In this document: positions 8,193 to 17,011 of the stretch, one piece after another | How the letters are laid out: every line of letters starts with the position of its first letter | How positions within the stretch are numbered: position 1 is the stretch's first letter | Assembly: GCF_019249655.2 (NCBI RefSeq) | Contig: NZ_CP137557.1 | Location: 3,009,001-3,073,000, forward strand | From: Segatella copri | GTDB lineage: Bacteria; Bacteroidota; Bacteroidia; Bacteroidales; Bacteroidaceae | Length of the DNA: 64,000 nt | Direction: 5' to 3' | Notes under the pieces: generated by a model | Databases searched by the model: none | What the model was told of the DNA's origin: nothing | The model's input: the letters and a program-made list of their open reading frames with translations, nothing else | Program-made: the position numbers and the translations under genes

Positions 8193-9266
8193 TCATTTCT
8201 TTTCCTTCACCAGATACAATACCACTGGCAGGTGGTCGCTGTAGCCATTGAGCCATCTGCCACCAGCCTTGGTTCTCAGAGGCGAACCCTTATACTGGCC
8301 CTCCTGCTGGATGAGGTAGTCTCTGCGGAACACGTGGTTCTTCCAGAACTTCAGGCTAGAGTAATCCTTCTTCTTCGCATCCTTGTTCAGCAGGTTAGGA
8401 GTCATCACAATCTGGTCGAAGAGGTTCCAGCTGCCATTATAGAACAAGGTACCCTTGCCCTCCTTAGCCAGAATATTATACCAAGGATTATACATGTCGC
8501 CCTCGCCCACCTGCGAAATCTCAGGCTTCGCACGGAGCACCTCATGCATACTCTTATCCGTAGGGTCATCGTTCATATCACCCATCACGAAAACCTTCAT
8601 GTCCGGATTCACTCTGAGCAGACTGTCCTTCACCACCTTGGTCTGGCGCGCACCGCTCTCACGATAGAACGAAACCGAGAAACGGCTTGGCCAGTGGCAC
8701 ACAATCACAGCCACATCTTCGCCCGCCATTTCGCCACGCACCGTCAGGAAACCGCGGGTCTTGAAGGCAGAATCCTTCGCCAGTTCCTGCACGTAAGGCA
8801 CCAGCTTCACGTTCTTCACCCTGAAGAGTGCAGGGTTATAGAGCAGCGCACAGTCGATGCCGCGCTTATCCGGACCCTCGATGTGGCAGAACTGCATGTT
8901 GCGCGCCTTCAGCGGAGGCTGAGCCGTAAGATCCTTCAGCACATTGGCATTCTCCACCTCGGCAAGACCGATGAAGGCACAGCCCACGTTAGGGAGCACA
9001 TCCGTACCCATATCAGCCAGGGCACGCGACATGTTCTTCAGCTTACTCGTATATTTCATTCCGTTCCAGCCCTTGGCAGGCAGATACTCATAGTCGTTCT
9101 TACCCGCATCGTGGCAAGTATCGAAAAGATTCTCCTGATTATAAAAACCCACTGCATACACCTGAAACTGTTTCCCTCCGGCTGCAGCCGTCTTTTTCTT
9201 CTGAGCGGAAGCACCCAAGCCAATAATCATCAGCAGGGCAGCCAAAAACCATACTTGTCTTCTCAT
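8193..9266 (-). CDS. Secreted endonuclease/exonuclease/phosphatase (EEP) family nuclease
   Basis: 357 residues with a signal peptide (MRRQVWFLAALLMIIGLGASA) followed by the EEP/DNase I-like fold. Visible catalytic motifs are NQENLFD, the metal-binding Glu in GLAEVEN, CHWPSR (His), GDMNDDP (Asp/Asn) and the terminal YSDHLPV (Asp-His). Export to the periplasm or surface points to cleavage of extracellular nucleic acid or phosphoesters. It is divergent from the TonB receptor gene at 10015. Proteins with this domain are often near DUF5689-type proteins in Bacteroidota. The substrate is inferred. Confidence 0.85.
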   Translation of the reverse strand: MRRQVWFLAALLMIIGLGASAQKKKTAAAGGKQFQVYAVGFYNQENLFDTCHDAGKNDYEYLPAKGWNGMKYTSKLKNMSRALADMGTDVLPNVGCAFIGLAEVENANVLKDLTAQPPLKARNMQFCHIEGPDKRGIDCALLYNPALFRVKNVKLVPYVQELAKDSAFKTRGFLTVRGEMAGEDVAVIVCHWPSRFSVSFYRESGARQTKVVKDSLLRVNPDMKVFVMGDMNDDPTDKSMHEVLRAKPEISQVGEGDMYNPWYNILAKEGKGTLFYNGSWNLFDQIVMTPNLLNKDAKKKDYSSLKFWKNHVFRRDYLIQQEGQYKGSPLRTKAGGRWLNGYSDHLPVVLYLVKEKK

Positions 9267-9280
9267 AACTTTTGATTCTT

Positions 9281-9340
9281 TATTATTGATTCTTTCTCGT
9301 TATTATTGATTCTATCTCGTTATTATTGATTCTATCTCGT
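9281..9340. repeat. 20-bp tandem repeat, three units
   Basis: TATTATTGATTCTATCTCGT is repeated three times head to tail (9281-9300 with one change, then 9301-9320 and 9321-9340). It lies in the 5' leader of the EEP nuclease gene, next to R3. Confidence 0.8.
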
Positions 9341-9360
9341 TCAATATTACTCGTATTTAA

Positions 9361-9556
9361 CAGAAGTTTCGCATGTAACTTTCTACCGTCCCCGAAGGGG
9401 GCGAACAGGAGCAAGACTGGATGTGGTTCGCCCCCTTCGGGGACGCTTTCTCCCGCCTGTTTGTTGTCCGCAGGTTCCATTCCCTTCGGTCATTCCACCA
9501 GCGGTTATTGAAAGTTGGCCCCCTTCGGGGACCGGAGATTACTTGCAAAACTTGAA
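9361..9556. repeat. Palindromic repeat R3 (deleted copy, 196 bp)
   Basis: Starts CAGAAGTTTCGCATGTA and ends TACTTGCAAAACTTGAA. One 40-bp box and one outer GTCCCC box of arm B are missing. It is directly joined to R4. TATTTAA (9354-9360) before it matches 9838-9844 after R4, so the pair shares one duplication. Confidence 0.85.
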
Positions 9557-9837
9557 CTGAAGTTTCGCAAGTAGCATTCTACCGTCCCCGAAGGGGGCGA
9601 ATGTGAATAACCGCGGGTGGAATGACCGAAGGTCATGGAACCTGCGGATAACAGACATACTCTCTACCGTCCCCGAAGGGGGCGAACAGGAGCAAGACTG
9701 GATGTGATTCGCCCCCTTCGGGGACGCTTTCTCCCGCCTGTTTGTTGTCCGCAGGTTCCATTCCCTTCGGTCATTCCACCAGCGGTTATTGAAAGTTGGC
9801 CCCCTTCGGGGACCGGAGATTACTTGCAAAACTTGAA
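9557..9837. repeat. Palindromic repeat R4 (281 bp)
   Basis: Full copy, arm B left and arm A right, abutting R3 with no spacer. The right flank TATTTAA (9838-9844) pairs with the one before R3. The pair lies between the divergent EEP nuclease and TonB receptor genes, downstream of the minus-strand -7 box at 9870. Confidence 0.88.
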
Positions 9838-9869
9838 TATTTAATTCAATCTAGATTCAATCTAGACCG

Positions 9870-9877
9870 CAAAGATA
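9870..9877 (-). promoter_or_regulatory. -7 box toward the EEP nuclease
   Basis: TATCTTTG on the minus strand. A transcript from here to the gene at 9266 would run through R4, R3 and the 20-bp repeats, about 600 nt of leader. No -33 TTG is at the expected distance. Confidence 0.5.
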
Positions 9878-9972
9878 GCATAAATATCGCAAAAAACGCT
9901 GCAAAAATGGAGAAAAAATCATTTTTAGCAAATTTTTAACTAAAATGTCTTTCTATATTCAAAAAAAATGTG

Positions 9973-9980
9973 TTACTTTG
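9973..9980 (+). promoter_or_regulatory. -7-like box for the TonB receptor
   Basis: TTACTTTG, followed by CAC, differs from TAnnTTTG at one base. It is 35 bp before the ATG at 10015. Confidence 0.45.
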
Positions 9981-10014
9981 CACTTGTACATTTTATTATT
10001 AACTTATACAGACT

Positions 10015-12930
10015 ATGCAAAAGAAAATAAAATTAGCGACGTTCGCACTCTGCTCCAGCGCTCTGGCCCTCAATTCCATGCAGGCCATGGCAGCGCAGGC
10101 GATGACAGCCGCTCCAGATAACGGAGCCAAGGCCGCTCATGCCGACATGCTCAGCGTGCAGCAGAACAAGAGCATCAAGGGCGTAGTGGTCGACAAGGAT
10201 GGCACTCCTATCATCGGAGCCAACATCCAGGCAGTCGGCAACGGAGCCACTCAGAGCACAGTTACCGATATGGAAGGCAATTTCATCATCGATGTAAAGC
10301 CTGGAACAAATCTCAGAATCAGTTATATCGGATTCATATCCGCAACGGTCAAGGCAAAGAACAAGATGCAGGTCAAACTCCAGAATGACCGCAGCTTCGA
10401 CAACAGTCTGATGGCTGGCTCCCTCGACGAGAATGCTTTCACCTTCTCTGAAGCACAGTTGGGCGAGGACGATGACATGTCATCCAATGTCACCATCCTC
10501 AACTCTTCATCCAACGTATATGCCAAGGATGCAGGTTACCTCTTCTCGCCTGTAAGATTCCGCTATCGTGCCTTCAACCAGAAATATAACGATGTGTATA
10601 TCAATGGTGCGGCAATGAACGATATGGAGACCGGACAGTTCAGATTCTCCAACATCGGAGGATTGAACCGATTCTCACGCAACGTGGATTTCGCGCTGCC
10701 GTTCGAGGCCAACGGCTATTCCATGACCGGAATGGCGGGTTCCAACAACTATGATTTCCGTGCCGGAAGCATGCAGGAAGGACAGTATGCCAGCGTGGCT
10801 GCTGCCAACCGCAACTACACCCTGCGCGGACTCTACACCTACTCCAGCGGATTCAACGCCAAGGGATGGGCCGTCACAGCCGGACTCACCTACCGCTGGG
10901 CCAACCGCGGATACGTGGAGGGCACCTACTACAACGCCCTCTCCTATTTCTTCGGCGTGCAGAAGAAGTGGATGAACGGCCACTCGCTGAGCCTCTCCAC
11001 CTGGGGCAACCCTACCGAGCGAAGCACCCAGGGCGCTTCTACCGACGAGGCCTACTGGCTTGCCAACGACTACTACTACAACCCATACTGGGGATACCAG
11101 AACGGACACAAGCGTAACTCGAGAGTAGTGAACGACTTCGCCCCTTCTGCCATCGCCACATGGGACTGGGATATCAACGAAGGCATGAAGCTCACCACAT
11201 CCCTCTTCGGAAAATACTCCATGTACAAGAGCACCAAGCTCAACTACAACAACGCCGAGAATCCGCAGCCAGACTACTGGAAGAACATGCCATCTGCCAA
11301 CTACTACGTATGGGGCGACTTCCAGAACGGAAACAACATCTACAACTGGGATAGCTGGAACAACGCCGTGAACTACTGGCAGGCTAGCAAGCAGAACCGC
11401 CAGATAGACTGGGACCGCCTCTACTACTCCAACCAGCAGGCTGCCAAGAACGGACAGGAGACCATGTACTACTTGCAGGCCAAGCACAACGACAACCTCA
11501 ACCTCGTGCTCTCCTCTACCCTCAACACCAAGCTCAACAACAAGTCGAGCCTGGCTTCGGGCTTCATGCTCGGCGTAAACCAGAACCGCCATTACCAGAC
11601 CATGGAGGATATGCTGGGAGGAAAAATCTTCCACAACATCAACTCCTATGCCATCGGCGAATACTCCATCTCCGACCCACGCGTGCAGTACGACCTGAAC
11701 ACCGCCGGACCTAACAACACCGGCAAACTGGTGTACGAGGGCGACAAGTTCGGCTACGACTACCGCATCGACGTGCAGAAGGCAGGCGCCTGGAGCACCT
11801 ACAAGACCCAGATTTCACGCTTCGAGGCCATGGTGAGCGGCCGCATCGGCTACACCGGCATGAAGCGCAAGGGATACATGCGCAACGGTATGGCTGCCGA
11901 CAACAGCTATGGCAACAGCGGCACAGCCCACTTCCTCGACGGAGGCGGCAAGCTGAGCGTGAACTATGATGCAGGCCGCGGTCATGCCTTCCGCATCGGA
12001 GCCGGCTACGAGTGGCGTGCGCCTATGGCAAGCACCGCCTTCATCGCGCCTGAAATCAACAACGATTTCGTTACCAACCTCAAGAACGAGCGCATCTTCA
12101 GCTCAGAGGTAAGCTACCAGTATCAGAACGCATGGATGCATGCCAACCTGAGCGGTTACTACAGCCGAATGGAGAATGTAACCGAGTGGCAGAACTTCTA
12201 CAACGACGATGAGAACTCGTTCACCTACGTGAGCATGACGGGATTGAAGAAGGAATACTACGGTCTGGAGGCTGGCTTGAAGTTCAAGCTCACTTCATGG
12301 CTCGACTTCAAGACCCTGGGCACCATCAGCGAGGCAAAGAACATCAACAACGTTACTGCCAACTACATGCTCTCGAAGAGTGCCGAGGTATATACCGACA
12401 AGGCATACGTGATAGATATGCGCGAGAGCGGTACGCCGCTCACCGTGGGAAGCATCGGTCTCGACCTCCATACCAACGGATGGTTCGTGAATCTGAATGC
12501 CAACTACTACGACCGCATCTACCTCTCCTATTCTCCAAGCTATCGCTACGAGAAGGTGCTCAAGAACCGCCAGAGTGCCCACCAGAAGTATCCGGAGATC
12601 TTCCCATCTGTGGTTACAGAAGATGGAAACAGCTGGCTGCCTGAGGCTGTGGCACAGGCGAAGGGTCACGGAGGATGGATGGTTGACATGAGCATCGGCA
12701 AGAGCATCCGATTGAAGAAGGGTTCGCTCAACTTCAACCTGATGATTACCAACCTGCTGAACAACCAGAAGCTGGTAACGGGCGGATATGAGCAGAACTC
12801 ACGTTCGGGCTACACCCTCACCACAGGCGGCGAGGTGAACAACGTACGCGTTTATCAGTTCTCAAAGAATCCAAAGAAGTATTACGCATTCGGCACCAAC
12901 GGCATGTTCCAGATTGGCTACCGATTCTAA
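10015..12930 (+). CDS. TonB-dependent outer-membrane receptor (no SusD partner)
   Basis: 971 residues. A signal peptide (to about residue 26) is followed by a carboxypeptidase-regulatory-like domain (about 53-125; KGVVVDKDGTPIIGANI). The plug (about 140-250; NDVYINGAAMNDMETG) and a long aromatic-rich beta-barrel follow, ending in a barrel-type C-terminus (MFQIGYRF). Such receptors import large or scarce substrates using TonB energy. No SusD-like gene follows. Instead two OB-fold/DUF5689-type lipoproteins follow on the same strand, and a secreted nuclease is divergent. This suggests nucleic acid or a derivative as substrate, which is inference. Confidence 0.88.
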   Translation: MQKKIKLATFALCSSALALNSMQAMAAQAMTAAPDNGAKAAHADMLSVQQNKSIKGVVVDKDGTPIIGANIQAVGNGATQSTVTDMEGNFIIDVKPGTNLRISYIGFISATVKAKNKMQVKLQNDRSFDNSLMAGSLDENAFTFSEAQLGEDDDMSSNVTILNSSSNVYAKDAGYLFSPVRFRYRAFNQKYNDVYINGAAMNDMETGQFRFSNIGGLNRFSRNVDFALPFEANGYSMTGMAGSNNYDFRAGSMQEGQYASVAAANRNYTLRGLYTYSSGFNAKGWAVTAGLTYRWANRGYVEGTYYNALSYFFGVQKKWMNGHSLSLSTWGNPTERSTQGASTDEAYWLANDYYYNPYWGYQNGHKRNSRVVNDFAPSAIATWDWDINEGMKLTTSLFGKYSMYKSTKLNYNNAENPQPDYWKNMPSANYYVWGDFQNGNNIYNWDSWNNAVNYWQASKQNRQIDWDRLYYSNQQAAKNGQETMYYLQAKHNDNLNLVLSSTLNTKLNNKSSLASGFMLGVNQNRHYQTMEDMLGGKIFHNINSYAIGEYSISDPRVQYDLNTAGPNNTGKLVYEGDKFGYDYRIDVQKAGAWSTYKTQISRFEAMVSGRIGYTGMKRKGYMRNGMAADNSYGNSGTAHFLDGGGKLSVNYDAGRGHAFRIGAGYEWRAPMASTAFIAPEINNDFVTNLKNERIFSSEVSYQYQNAWMHANLSGYYSRMENVTEWQNFYNDDENSFTYVSMTGLKKEYYGLEAGLKFKLTSWLDFKTLGTISEAKNINNVTANYMLSKSAEVYTDKAYVIDMRESGTPLTVGSIGLDLHTNGWFVNLNANYYDRIYLSYSPSYRYEKVLKNRQSAHQKYPEIFPSVVTEDGNSWLPEAVAQAKGHGGWMVDMSIGKSIRLKKGSLNFNLMITNLLNNQKLVTGGYEQNSRSGYTLTTGGEVNNVRVYQFSKNPKKYYAFGTNGMFQIGYRF

Positions 12931-12986
12931 AACGATGTATCATCGATTCTAGAATGACATAAAATAGATTCTAAAACGACACGACA

Positions 12987-14321
12987 ATGAAAAAGATAAA
13001 ATTCATAGCAATGGCCATGATGGCGATGGCGGGAATGATGCTGGCATCATGCATGGGCGACAGTTATGCCGACCCGGAGATGGTAGAGACCATCCCTGCT
13101 CCTCCTTACGGCAACAACCTGCTCAGAGAGAAGAACGTGGTTACCATTGCACAGCTCAAGAGCGACTACAAGACCACCATCACCGGCGGCGGATACAAGC
13201 TCATCGACAAGCCGATGATGATCAAGGGTTACATCACGGGCAACGATATCAGCGGCAACCTCTACCAGCAGGTGGCGCTGCAGGATGCCACGGGTGCTAT
13301 CCTCGTAGATATCAACGGCGGCGGACTCTACGGCTATCTGCCAGTGGGTCAGGAGATTCTCATCGACCTCAACGGCCTCTACATCGGCGGCTACGGCAAG
13401 CAGGCACAGATAGGCGGCATCTACACCAACCTGAAGAAGGGAACCACATCCGTGGGAAAGATGGATCGACCAACCTGGCAGAAGCACTTCAAGCTTCTTG
13501 ATGAAGCAGATGCCAGCAACGTAGAGGCAGAAGAGTTCGACCTGAGCAAGGCTGCCGATGCCAACTATCTGGAAGAGAATGCAGGCAAACTGATGACCAT
13601 CAGGAAAGTGAAGTTCAACAGCGCCAACGGCAAAAACGTATGGGCAGCCAACGATGAGACCACCAACCAGAGCCTGAAGGATGCCGTTACCGGCCAGTGG
13701 ATCAGCAGCAACACCGTGGTAGTGAGAACATCGGGCTATGCCCGCTTTGCCAATGCCATCCTGCCAGACGGAGCCTATGACATCACGGGTATCTTTACAA
13801 GATATAATAATGTATGGCAGATCATCATCCGCAACACCGACGATCTCTCTCCTTCTGTGCTCTCCATCTTCAAGGAGGCTTTCGATGAAAGCCAGGGTGA
13901 ATTCACCACAGAAAACATCAAACTGGCCGAAGGCGTAAGCTATGCATGGAAATGGGCTTCGGCTGCATACGGCATGAAGGCATCAGGCTATGTGAACGGA
14001 GCCAATGTTGAACTCCAGTCACGACTCAAGTCACCTGCCATCAACCTGTCATCTGTCAAGAGTGCTACACTCAAGTTCGACCAGGCCATCAATTTCTCTT
14101 CCGACATGACCAAGGAATGCAAGGTTCAGGTTTCTACTGACGGAAAGACATGGACTGATTTGAAAGTTGCGGGTTATCCAACAAAGAATGGTTGGGATTT
14201 CGTTACCTCTACTGCAGATTTAACCAAGTATTGTGGCAAGACCATATACATCGGTTTCCTCTATAGCAGTTCCACATCAGCGGCCCCAACATGGGAAGTC
14301 AAGAACTTCGTGATAGATTAA
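12987..14321 (+). CDS. DUF5689-type surface lipoprotein
   Basis: 444 residues. The lipobox is MLASC after a Met-rich signal peptide, so the mature protein is acylated at Cys. Residues about 45-290 resemble DUF5689, an OB-like domain (IKGYITGNDISGNLYQQVAL, ILVDINGGGLYGYLPVGQEI). The C-terminal half (from about 295, FKEAFDESQGEFT) is like a choice-of-anchor/jelly-roll domain seen in secreted Bacteroidota proteins. It starts 56 bp after the receptor gene and is probably co-transcribed. A role as substrate-binding partner of the receptor is inferred. Confidence 0.8.
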   Translation: MKKIKFIAMAMMAMAGMMLASCMGDSYADPEMVETIPAPPYGNNLLREKNVVTIAQLKSDYKTTITGGGYKLIDKPMMIKGYITGNDISGNLYQQVALQDATGAILVDINGGGLYGYLPVGQEILIDLNGLYIGGYGKQAQIGGIYTNLKKGTTSVGKMDRPTWQKHFKLLDEADASNVEAEEFDLSKAADANYLEENAGKLMTIRKVKFNSANGKNVWAANDETTNQSLKDAVTGQWISSNTVVVRTSGYARFANAILPDGAYDITGIFTRYNNVWQIIIRNTDDLSPSVLSIFKEAFDESQGEFTTENIKLAEGVSYAWKWASAAYGMKASGYVNGANVELQSRLKSPAINLSSVKSATLKFDQAINFSSDMTKECKVQVSTDGKTWTDLKVAGYPTKNGWDFVTSTADLTKYCGKTIYIGFLYSSSTSAAPTWEVKNFVID

Positions 14322-14341
14322 CAGAAATCACTTCTATACAT

Positions 14342-14625
14342 CTGAAGTTTCGCAAGTAGCATTCTACCGTCCCCGAAGGGGGCGAATGTGAATAACCGCG
14401 GGTGGAATGACCGAAGGGAATGGAACCTGCGGATAGTCACAGATACTCTCTTATCGTCCCCGAAGGGGGCGAACAGGAGCAAGACTGGATGTGGTTCGCC
14501 CCCTTTGGGGACGCTTTCTCCCTACTATTAGTTTGTCCGCAGGTTCCATGACCTTCGGTCATTCCACCAGCGGTTATTGAAAGTTGGCCCCCTTCGGGGA
14601 CCGGAGGTTACTTGTGAAACTTGAA
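14342..14625. repeat. Palindromic repeat R5 (284 bp, 7-bp duplication)
   Basis: Starts CTGAAGTTTCGCAAGTA and ends TACTTGTGAAACTTGAA. TATACAT flanks it at 14335-14341 and 14626-14632. Arm B left, arm A right. It fills most of the gap between the two lipoprotein genes, so mRNA across the operon would carry the hairpin. Confidence 0.92.
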
Positions 14626-14669
14626 TATACATTATTATATATAGTAACATCAATAAAAAAGACAACAAT

Positions 14670-16058
14670 ATGAAAAAGTATATATTTTCAGTTTTGATGG
14701 CGGCAATGGCTGCCTTCACATTCAGCAGCTGCGAGGATGTGCCAGAACCTTACACCCTGCCTACCAAGCCAGAAGCCGGTGGCACCACTCAGGGCGAGCC
14801 AAAGGGTACAGGTACTGCTGCCGACCCATTCAACAGCATTGCAGCTATCAACTATTGCAAGACCCTGGAGGCAGGCGTGGAGTCTGACAAGGAGGTCTAT
14901 ATCAAGGGCAAGGTAGTGAGCATCAAGGAGCAGTTCTCTACCAGCTTCGGCAACGGATCGTTCTACATCGCCGATGACGAGACCAGCGAGAAGTTCTACA
15001 TCTTCCGTTCCCTCTATCTGGGCAACAAGAAGTGGACAGCCAGCGACCCTGAGCTGAAAGAAGGCGACGAGGTGGTAGTTTGCGCCAAGGTGATGAACTA
15101 CATGGGCAACACCCCAGAGACCGTAGCCAACAAAACCTATCTGGTTTCCCTGAACGGCAAGACAGCCGGTGGCTCAGGCAGTGGTGATGTCACTGGCACG
15201 GCAAAGGGCGATGGTTCCGCAGCCAACCCATTCAACAGTGTGGCAGCGCAGAAGTACACCGCAGCCCTGGCATCGGGCGCAGTTTCAGACAAGGAGTTCT
15301 ACATCAAGGGTAAGGTACAGAGCATCAAGGAGCAGTTCTCTGCATCCTTCGGCAACGGATCATTCTATATTGCCGATGATGCCAACAGCACCCAGTTCTA
15401 TATCTTCCGCATCTACTACTTCGGTGGCGAGAAGTGGAAGGAGGGCGATATGACGCTGAAGGAAGGCGATGAGATTGTGGTTTGCGCCAAGCTCATCAAC
15501 TACATGGGCAACACTCCAGAGACCAACCAGGGCGGTAAGCTCATCTCCGTGAACGGCAAGACCAGCGGCGAAGGCGGCTCCGAGACTCCAGATACCCCAT
15601 CCAAGCCAGATACTCCAGCCACAGGCGAGGGCTTGACCATCGATGGCACCACCGTTACACTGAGCAATGCGGCAGCCACAACCGCAGGTGCCAGCGTAGA
15701 GCTGAATCTCAACGCAGCAGGTTTGGCCAACCAGGCAGCCGTAGAAACCGTGAAGTTCTCAGATGGTTCCACCGTTACCTTCGATGCCAACGGTCAGGAG
15801 AATGGTCCTAAGTTCTACACCAACACCAAGGGCGTTCGCGTATATGCCAACAACAAGCTCATCTTCAAGGGCATCAAGAAGATTAAGCAGATTGTGATGA
15901 CTTGCGACAGCTACAACGGCATCAACTACGTGGGCAATGCCACAGCCACCATCGAGTTTTCAGGCACCACAGCCACCTACACCAACCTCTTTACAGAGGC
16001 AACAGGCGGCGGTGTTCAGCTTCGCGTGAAGACTATCAAGATTGTTTATGCGGAGTAA
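14670..16058 (+). CDS. Lipoprotein with a duplicated OB-fold-like domain
   Basis: 462 residues, lipobox FSSC after the signal peptide. Two near-identical domains follow (about residues 48-160 and 172-292). Each has DPFNS or NPFNS, FYIKGKV or VYIKGKV, SIKEQFS, SFGNGSFYIADD, and LKEGDEVVVCAKVMNYMGNTPET or a close variant, which is an OB-fold nucleic-acid-binding-like pattern. A Ser/Pro/Thr linker leads to a C-terminal beta domain (about 310-462). The high similarity of the two domains points to recent internal duplication. It is in line with the receptor and DUF5689 genes and is probably part of the same unit. Confidence 0.78.
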   Translation: MKKYIFSVLMAAMAAFTFSSCEDVPEPYTLPTKPEAGGTTQGEPKGTGTAADPFNSIAAINYCKTLEAGVESDKEVYIKGKVVSIKEQFSTSFGNGSFYIADDETSEKFYIFRSLYLGNKKWTASDPELKEGDEVVVCAKVMNYMGNTPETVANKTYLVSLNGKTAGGSGSGDVTGTAKGDGSAANPFNSVAAQKYTAALASGAVSDKEFYIKGKVQSIKEQFSASFGNGSFYIADDANSTQFYIFRIYYFGGEKWKEGDMTLKEGDEIVVCAKLINYMGNTPETNQGGKLISVNGKTSGEGGSETPDTPSKPDTPATGEGLTIDGTTVTLSNAAATTAGASVELNLNAAGLANQAAVETVKFSDGSTVTFDANGQENGPKFYTNTKGVRVYANNKLIFKGIKKIKQIVMTCDSYNGINYVGNATATIEFSGTTATYTNLFTEATGGGVQLRVKTIKIVYAE

Positions 16059-16069
16059 GATATTTCTCC

Positions 16070-16313
16070 TCTACCGTCCCCGAAGGGGGCGAATGTGAAT
16101 AACCGCTGGTGGAATGACCGAAGGGAATGGAACCTGCGGATGGCAGACATACACCCTCTACCGTCCCCGAAGGGGGCGAACAGGAGCAAGACTAGGTGTT
16201 GTTCGCCCCCTTTGGGGACGCTTTCTCCCTACTATTGGTTGTCCGCAGGTTCCATGACCTTTGGTCATTCCACCAGCGGTTATTGAAAGTTGGCCCCCTT
16301 CGGGGACCGGAGA
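16070..16313. repeat. Palindromic repeat R6 (outer arms missing)
   Basis: Arm B left (GGGGGCGAATGTG), arm A right (GGGGGCCAAC reversed). The outer 17-bp ends are absent and no clear flanking duplication is seen. It lies after the stop at 16058 and before the rpmE promoter. Confidence 0.85.
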
Positions 16314-16318
16314 TTTGA

Positions 16319-16420
16319 AATGAGGATGCTTAATCCAACCCCAGTTTCTCAAGAAAGAAAAGAACAGATCATGCGTGACTACGAATTTCTTCGTGGTAAA
16401 GGCGTTAACTGTAGTTTCTA
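16319..16420 (+). CDS. Possible 33-residue ORF, unknown
   Basis: Starts MRMLNPTPVSQERKEQIM just after R6 and ends GKGVNCSF. Composition looks protein-like, but there is no homologue I recognise. It could be the remnant of a gene truncated by R6. Low confidence. Confidence 0.2.
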
Positions 16421-16483
16421 GAGTCAAGAATAAGAGGAAGTTATCCTATTTCCAAAATATTTCTTAAAAAGAAGAAGAAAAAT

Positions 16484-16514
16484 TTGGTGGTTTCAGGAAA
16501 AAAGCGTAACTTTG
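16484..16514 (+). promoter_or_regulatory. Promoter of rpmE
   Basis: TTG (16484-16486), a 20-bp spacer and TAACTTTG (16507-16514). It matches the Bacteroidota consensus at both elements. Confidence 0.8.
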
Positions 16515-16521
16515 CACCCTG

Positions 16522-16616
16522 AAATTGTTAACAGGCTATAATGGGCATGCCCCGATGAGGGACATGAAATGAGGAGAAAGCTTCCCCATGACGTCTATTT
16601 TTTAATCATCAAATAA
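16522..16616 (+). promoter_or_regulatory. Candidate structured leader of rpmE
   Basis: The leader is about 110 nt, long for such a small gene. It contains GGGCATGCCCC, a self-complementary stretch, and ATGAGGGACATGAAATGAGG followed by CTTCCCCATGACGTC. It could be an autoregulatory ribosomal-protein leader. I do not recognise a defined motif. Confidence 0.3.
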
Positions 16617-16631
16617 TAAATAAAAGAAAAA

Positions 16632-16883
16632 ATGAAAAAAGGTATTCATCCAGAGAACTATCGTCCTGTAGTATTTAAGGATATGTCTAACGGCGATATG
16701 TTCCTCACTCAGTCAACATGCAAGACTAACGACACTGTAGAGTTCGAGGGCGAGACTTATCCAGTAGTTAAGATTGAAATCTCTAGCACATCTCACCCAT
16801 TCTACACAGGTAAGAGCAAGCTCGTTGATACTGCTGGTCGCGTTGACCGCTTCATGAACCGTTACGGCAAGTTGAAGAAGTAA
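16632..16883 (+). CDS. rpmE: 50S ribosomal protein L31, type B
   Basis: 83 residues, starting [19 protein letters not shown] and ending [13 protein letters not shown]. This is the type B form, which lacks the CxxC zinc site of type A (only one Cys, in STCKTND), so it works without zinc. It is part of the large ribosomal subunit. It has its own promoter and terminator and is independent of the flanking lipoprotein genes. Confidence 0.96.
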   Translation: MKKGIHPENYRPVVFKDMSNGDMFLTQSTCKTNDTVEFEGETYPVVKIEISSTSHPFYTGKSKLVDTAGRVDRFMNRYGKLKK

Positions 16884-16926
16884 TATACCTTTTTAATTAA
16901 AGATATATTATCAGCGAAAGATAGGA

Positions 16927-16974
16927 AGTGTGTTCCGTCGTAGTTGCATATACGTCGGAATGCACTTTTTTTCT
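16927..16974 (+). terminator. Terminator of rpmE
   Basis: AGTGTGTTCCGTCGTA (16927-16942) pairs with TACGTCGGAATGCACT (16951-16966) with two G-U pairs, followed by a T-rich tract. Confidence 0.8.
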
Positions 16975-17011
16975 TTTATAACTTAAAACATTAACAAGAA
17001 TTACGAAAATT

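Noticed and set aside
10015..12930. Classical SusCD polysaccharide-use locus
   Set aside because: No SusD-like gene, glycoside hydrolase or sulfatase is present; partners are nucleases and OB-like lipoproteins.
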